A DNA stretch of 64,000 bases. Origin: Hydractinia symbiolongicarpus (Eukaryota; Cnidaria; Hydrozoa; Anthoathecata; Hydractiniidae). Shown piece by piece: positions 63,465 through 64,000 of this stretch. The stretch spans positions 15,235,001 to 15,299,000 of the forward strand of contig NC_079888.1 in NCBI RefSeq assembly GCF_029227915.1, in the 5' to 3' direction. Under the pieces are notes generated by a model. The model saw only the letters and a program-made list of their open reading frames with translations. It had not been told where the DNA came from and made no database searches. Every line of letters begins with the position of its first letter. Position 1 is the stretch's first letter. Position numbers and translations under genes: made by a program.

Positions 63465-64000
63465 TTATACAGACGTGTGTGAATTTCTGATTATTGCACA
63501 AGAAACATACATTGCCCTCACAGCACGTAAGCCTATTTTTAAATCTTTTTTAAAATCCAAAAATGCAAAATAATTTACAACGTCTCCAAATACCCATTTT
63601 ACGGCAAATTCGTACTTTGCTCATGGCTTTATTATATAAAACCTGGTTCCGAGTCAACGCTGGACCTCTAATGGTTGTTTGTGCACGTAAAGGGTAGGCT
63701 GGATCCCCATATATGCACAGTGAGTTGCCAAATCTGCCATAGGAGTGTTACTGCAACCGTTGCAAAAGTGTAGATTCATTCAGCATACCAGAGTCATGTT
63801 TTCTACCTTCATAGGACCAAATAGACTAGCACTTATCCCATCAGGTGGGACAACGGATTGGAATTTAATGCCATGAACCTTCTTATGTTCATTGTACACA
63901 ACACGTTGGTTTTTATTTGGGCGACATATAGCCTGGACTTTCCCATCAATAAAGCCCCAGCAGTTATCCAGTGGGGAACCTTTACTATAAACAGCATTTG
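63465..64000 (-). pseudogene. PIF/Harbinger DDE transposase, decayed and cut by window edge
   Basis: Reading on the minus strand from the edge: NCWGFIDGKVQAICRPNKNQ with the first catalytic Asp (FIDG), HGIKFQSVVPPDGISASLFG, then after a one-base frame change near 63795 HDSGMLNESTLLQRLQ and the second Asp block YGDPAYPLR near 63690. The C-terminal FGDVVNYFAFLDFKKDLKIG leads to a stop near 63465. These are DDE signatures of PIF/Harbinger transposases. At least one frame change and several stops show it is dead. The 5' part lies beyond the window. Confidence 0.88.

Larger units (their letters stand above)
62050..64000. mobile_element. Harbinger transposon with two convergent genes
   Basis: The Myb-like gene (+) and transposase (-) face each other, the usual arrangement in this superfamily. 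The left border is not defined. A possible end is near 62050, where TTAGGCACCTTAC would fit the TNA-type target sites of Harbinger elements, but the partner terminus is off the window. Confidence 0.55.

Overview
This 64 kb window is metazoan nuclear DNA: AT-rich, with compact multi-exon genes, GT/AG introns and many decayed transposable elements. The transposon mix (a LINE with a cysteine-rich finger, a Penelope-like element, a DIRS-like element, Harbinger with a Myb-like partner, short inverted-repeat elements) and the gene content fit a cnidarian, possibly a hydrozoan. That placement is inference from style, not from a marker gene.

Layout. 0.4-3.4 kb (+): the 3' half of a CEP41 gene (rhodanese domain). 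6.0-11.0 kb (-): a complete ten-exon gene for the ER chaperone GRP94/endoplasmin (HSP90B1), 829 aa, ending in the unusual ER-retrieval tail HTEL. 12.0-14.0 kb (+): a decayed LINE split by a short tRNA-like insert. 15.56-25.5 kb (+): a complete fourteen-exon CRELD gene, 523 aa, with two C-terminal membrane segments; its 3.9 kb first intron carries a nearly intact LINE in antisense. 25.5-34.9 kb: no recognisable gene, only repeats. 34.95-37.2 kb (+): an RRM plus RGG-repeat RNA-binding protein of 550 aa. 37.2-43 kb: no recognisable gene. 43.8-44.6 kb (-): a DIRS-type fragment. 46.6-48.8 kb (-): a frameshifted Penelope-like element with a GIY-YIG end. 51.2-55.6 kb (+): an interrupted gene for an unrecognised, probably secreted protein with a long Gly/Ala-rich hydrophobic stretch and a C-terminal laminin-G-like domain. 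56.7-60.1 kb (-): the last five exons of urocanate hydratase (UROC1). 62.6-64.0 kb: a decayed Harbinger transposon with Myb-like and DDE genes facing each other.

Two ER proteins, GRP94 and CRELD, lie head to head, separated by 4.6 kb that is partly filled by the first LINE. All exon joins given for CEP41, GRP94, CRELD, the RRM gene and UROC1 keep reading frame, which is the main support for those models. The least explained locus is the 51-56 kb gene, which is bracketed by two copies of an A-rich GTCGGCAAA repeat family.
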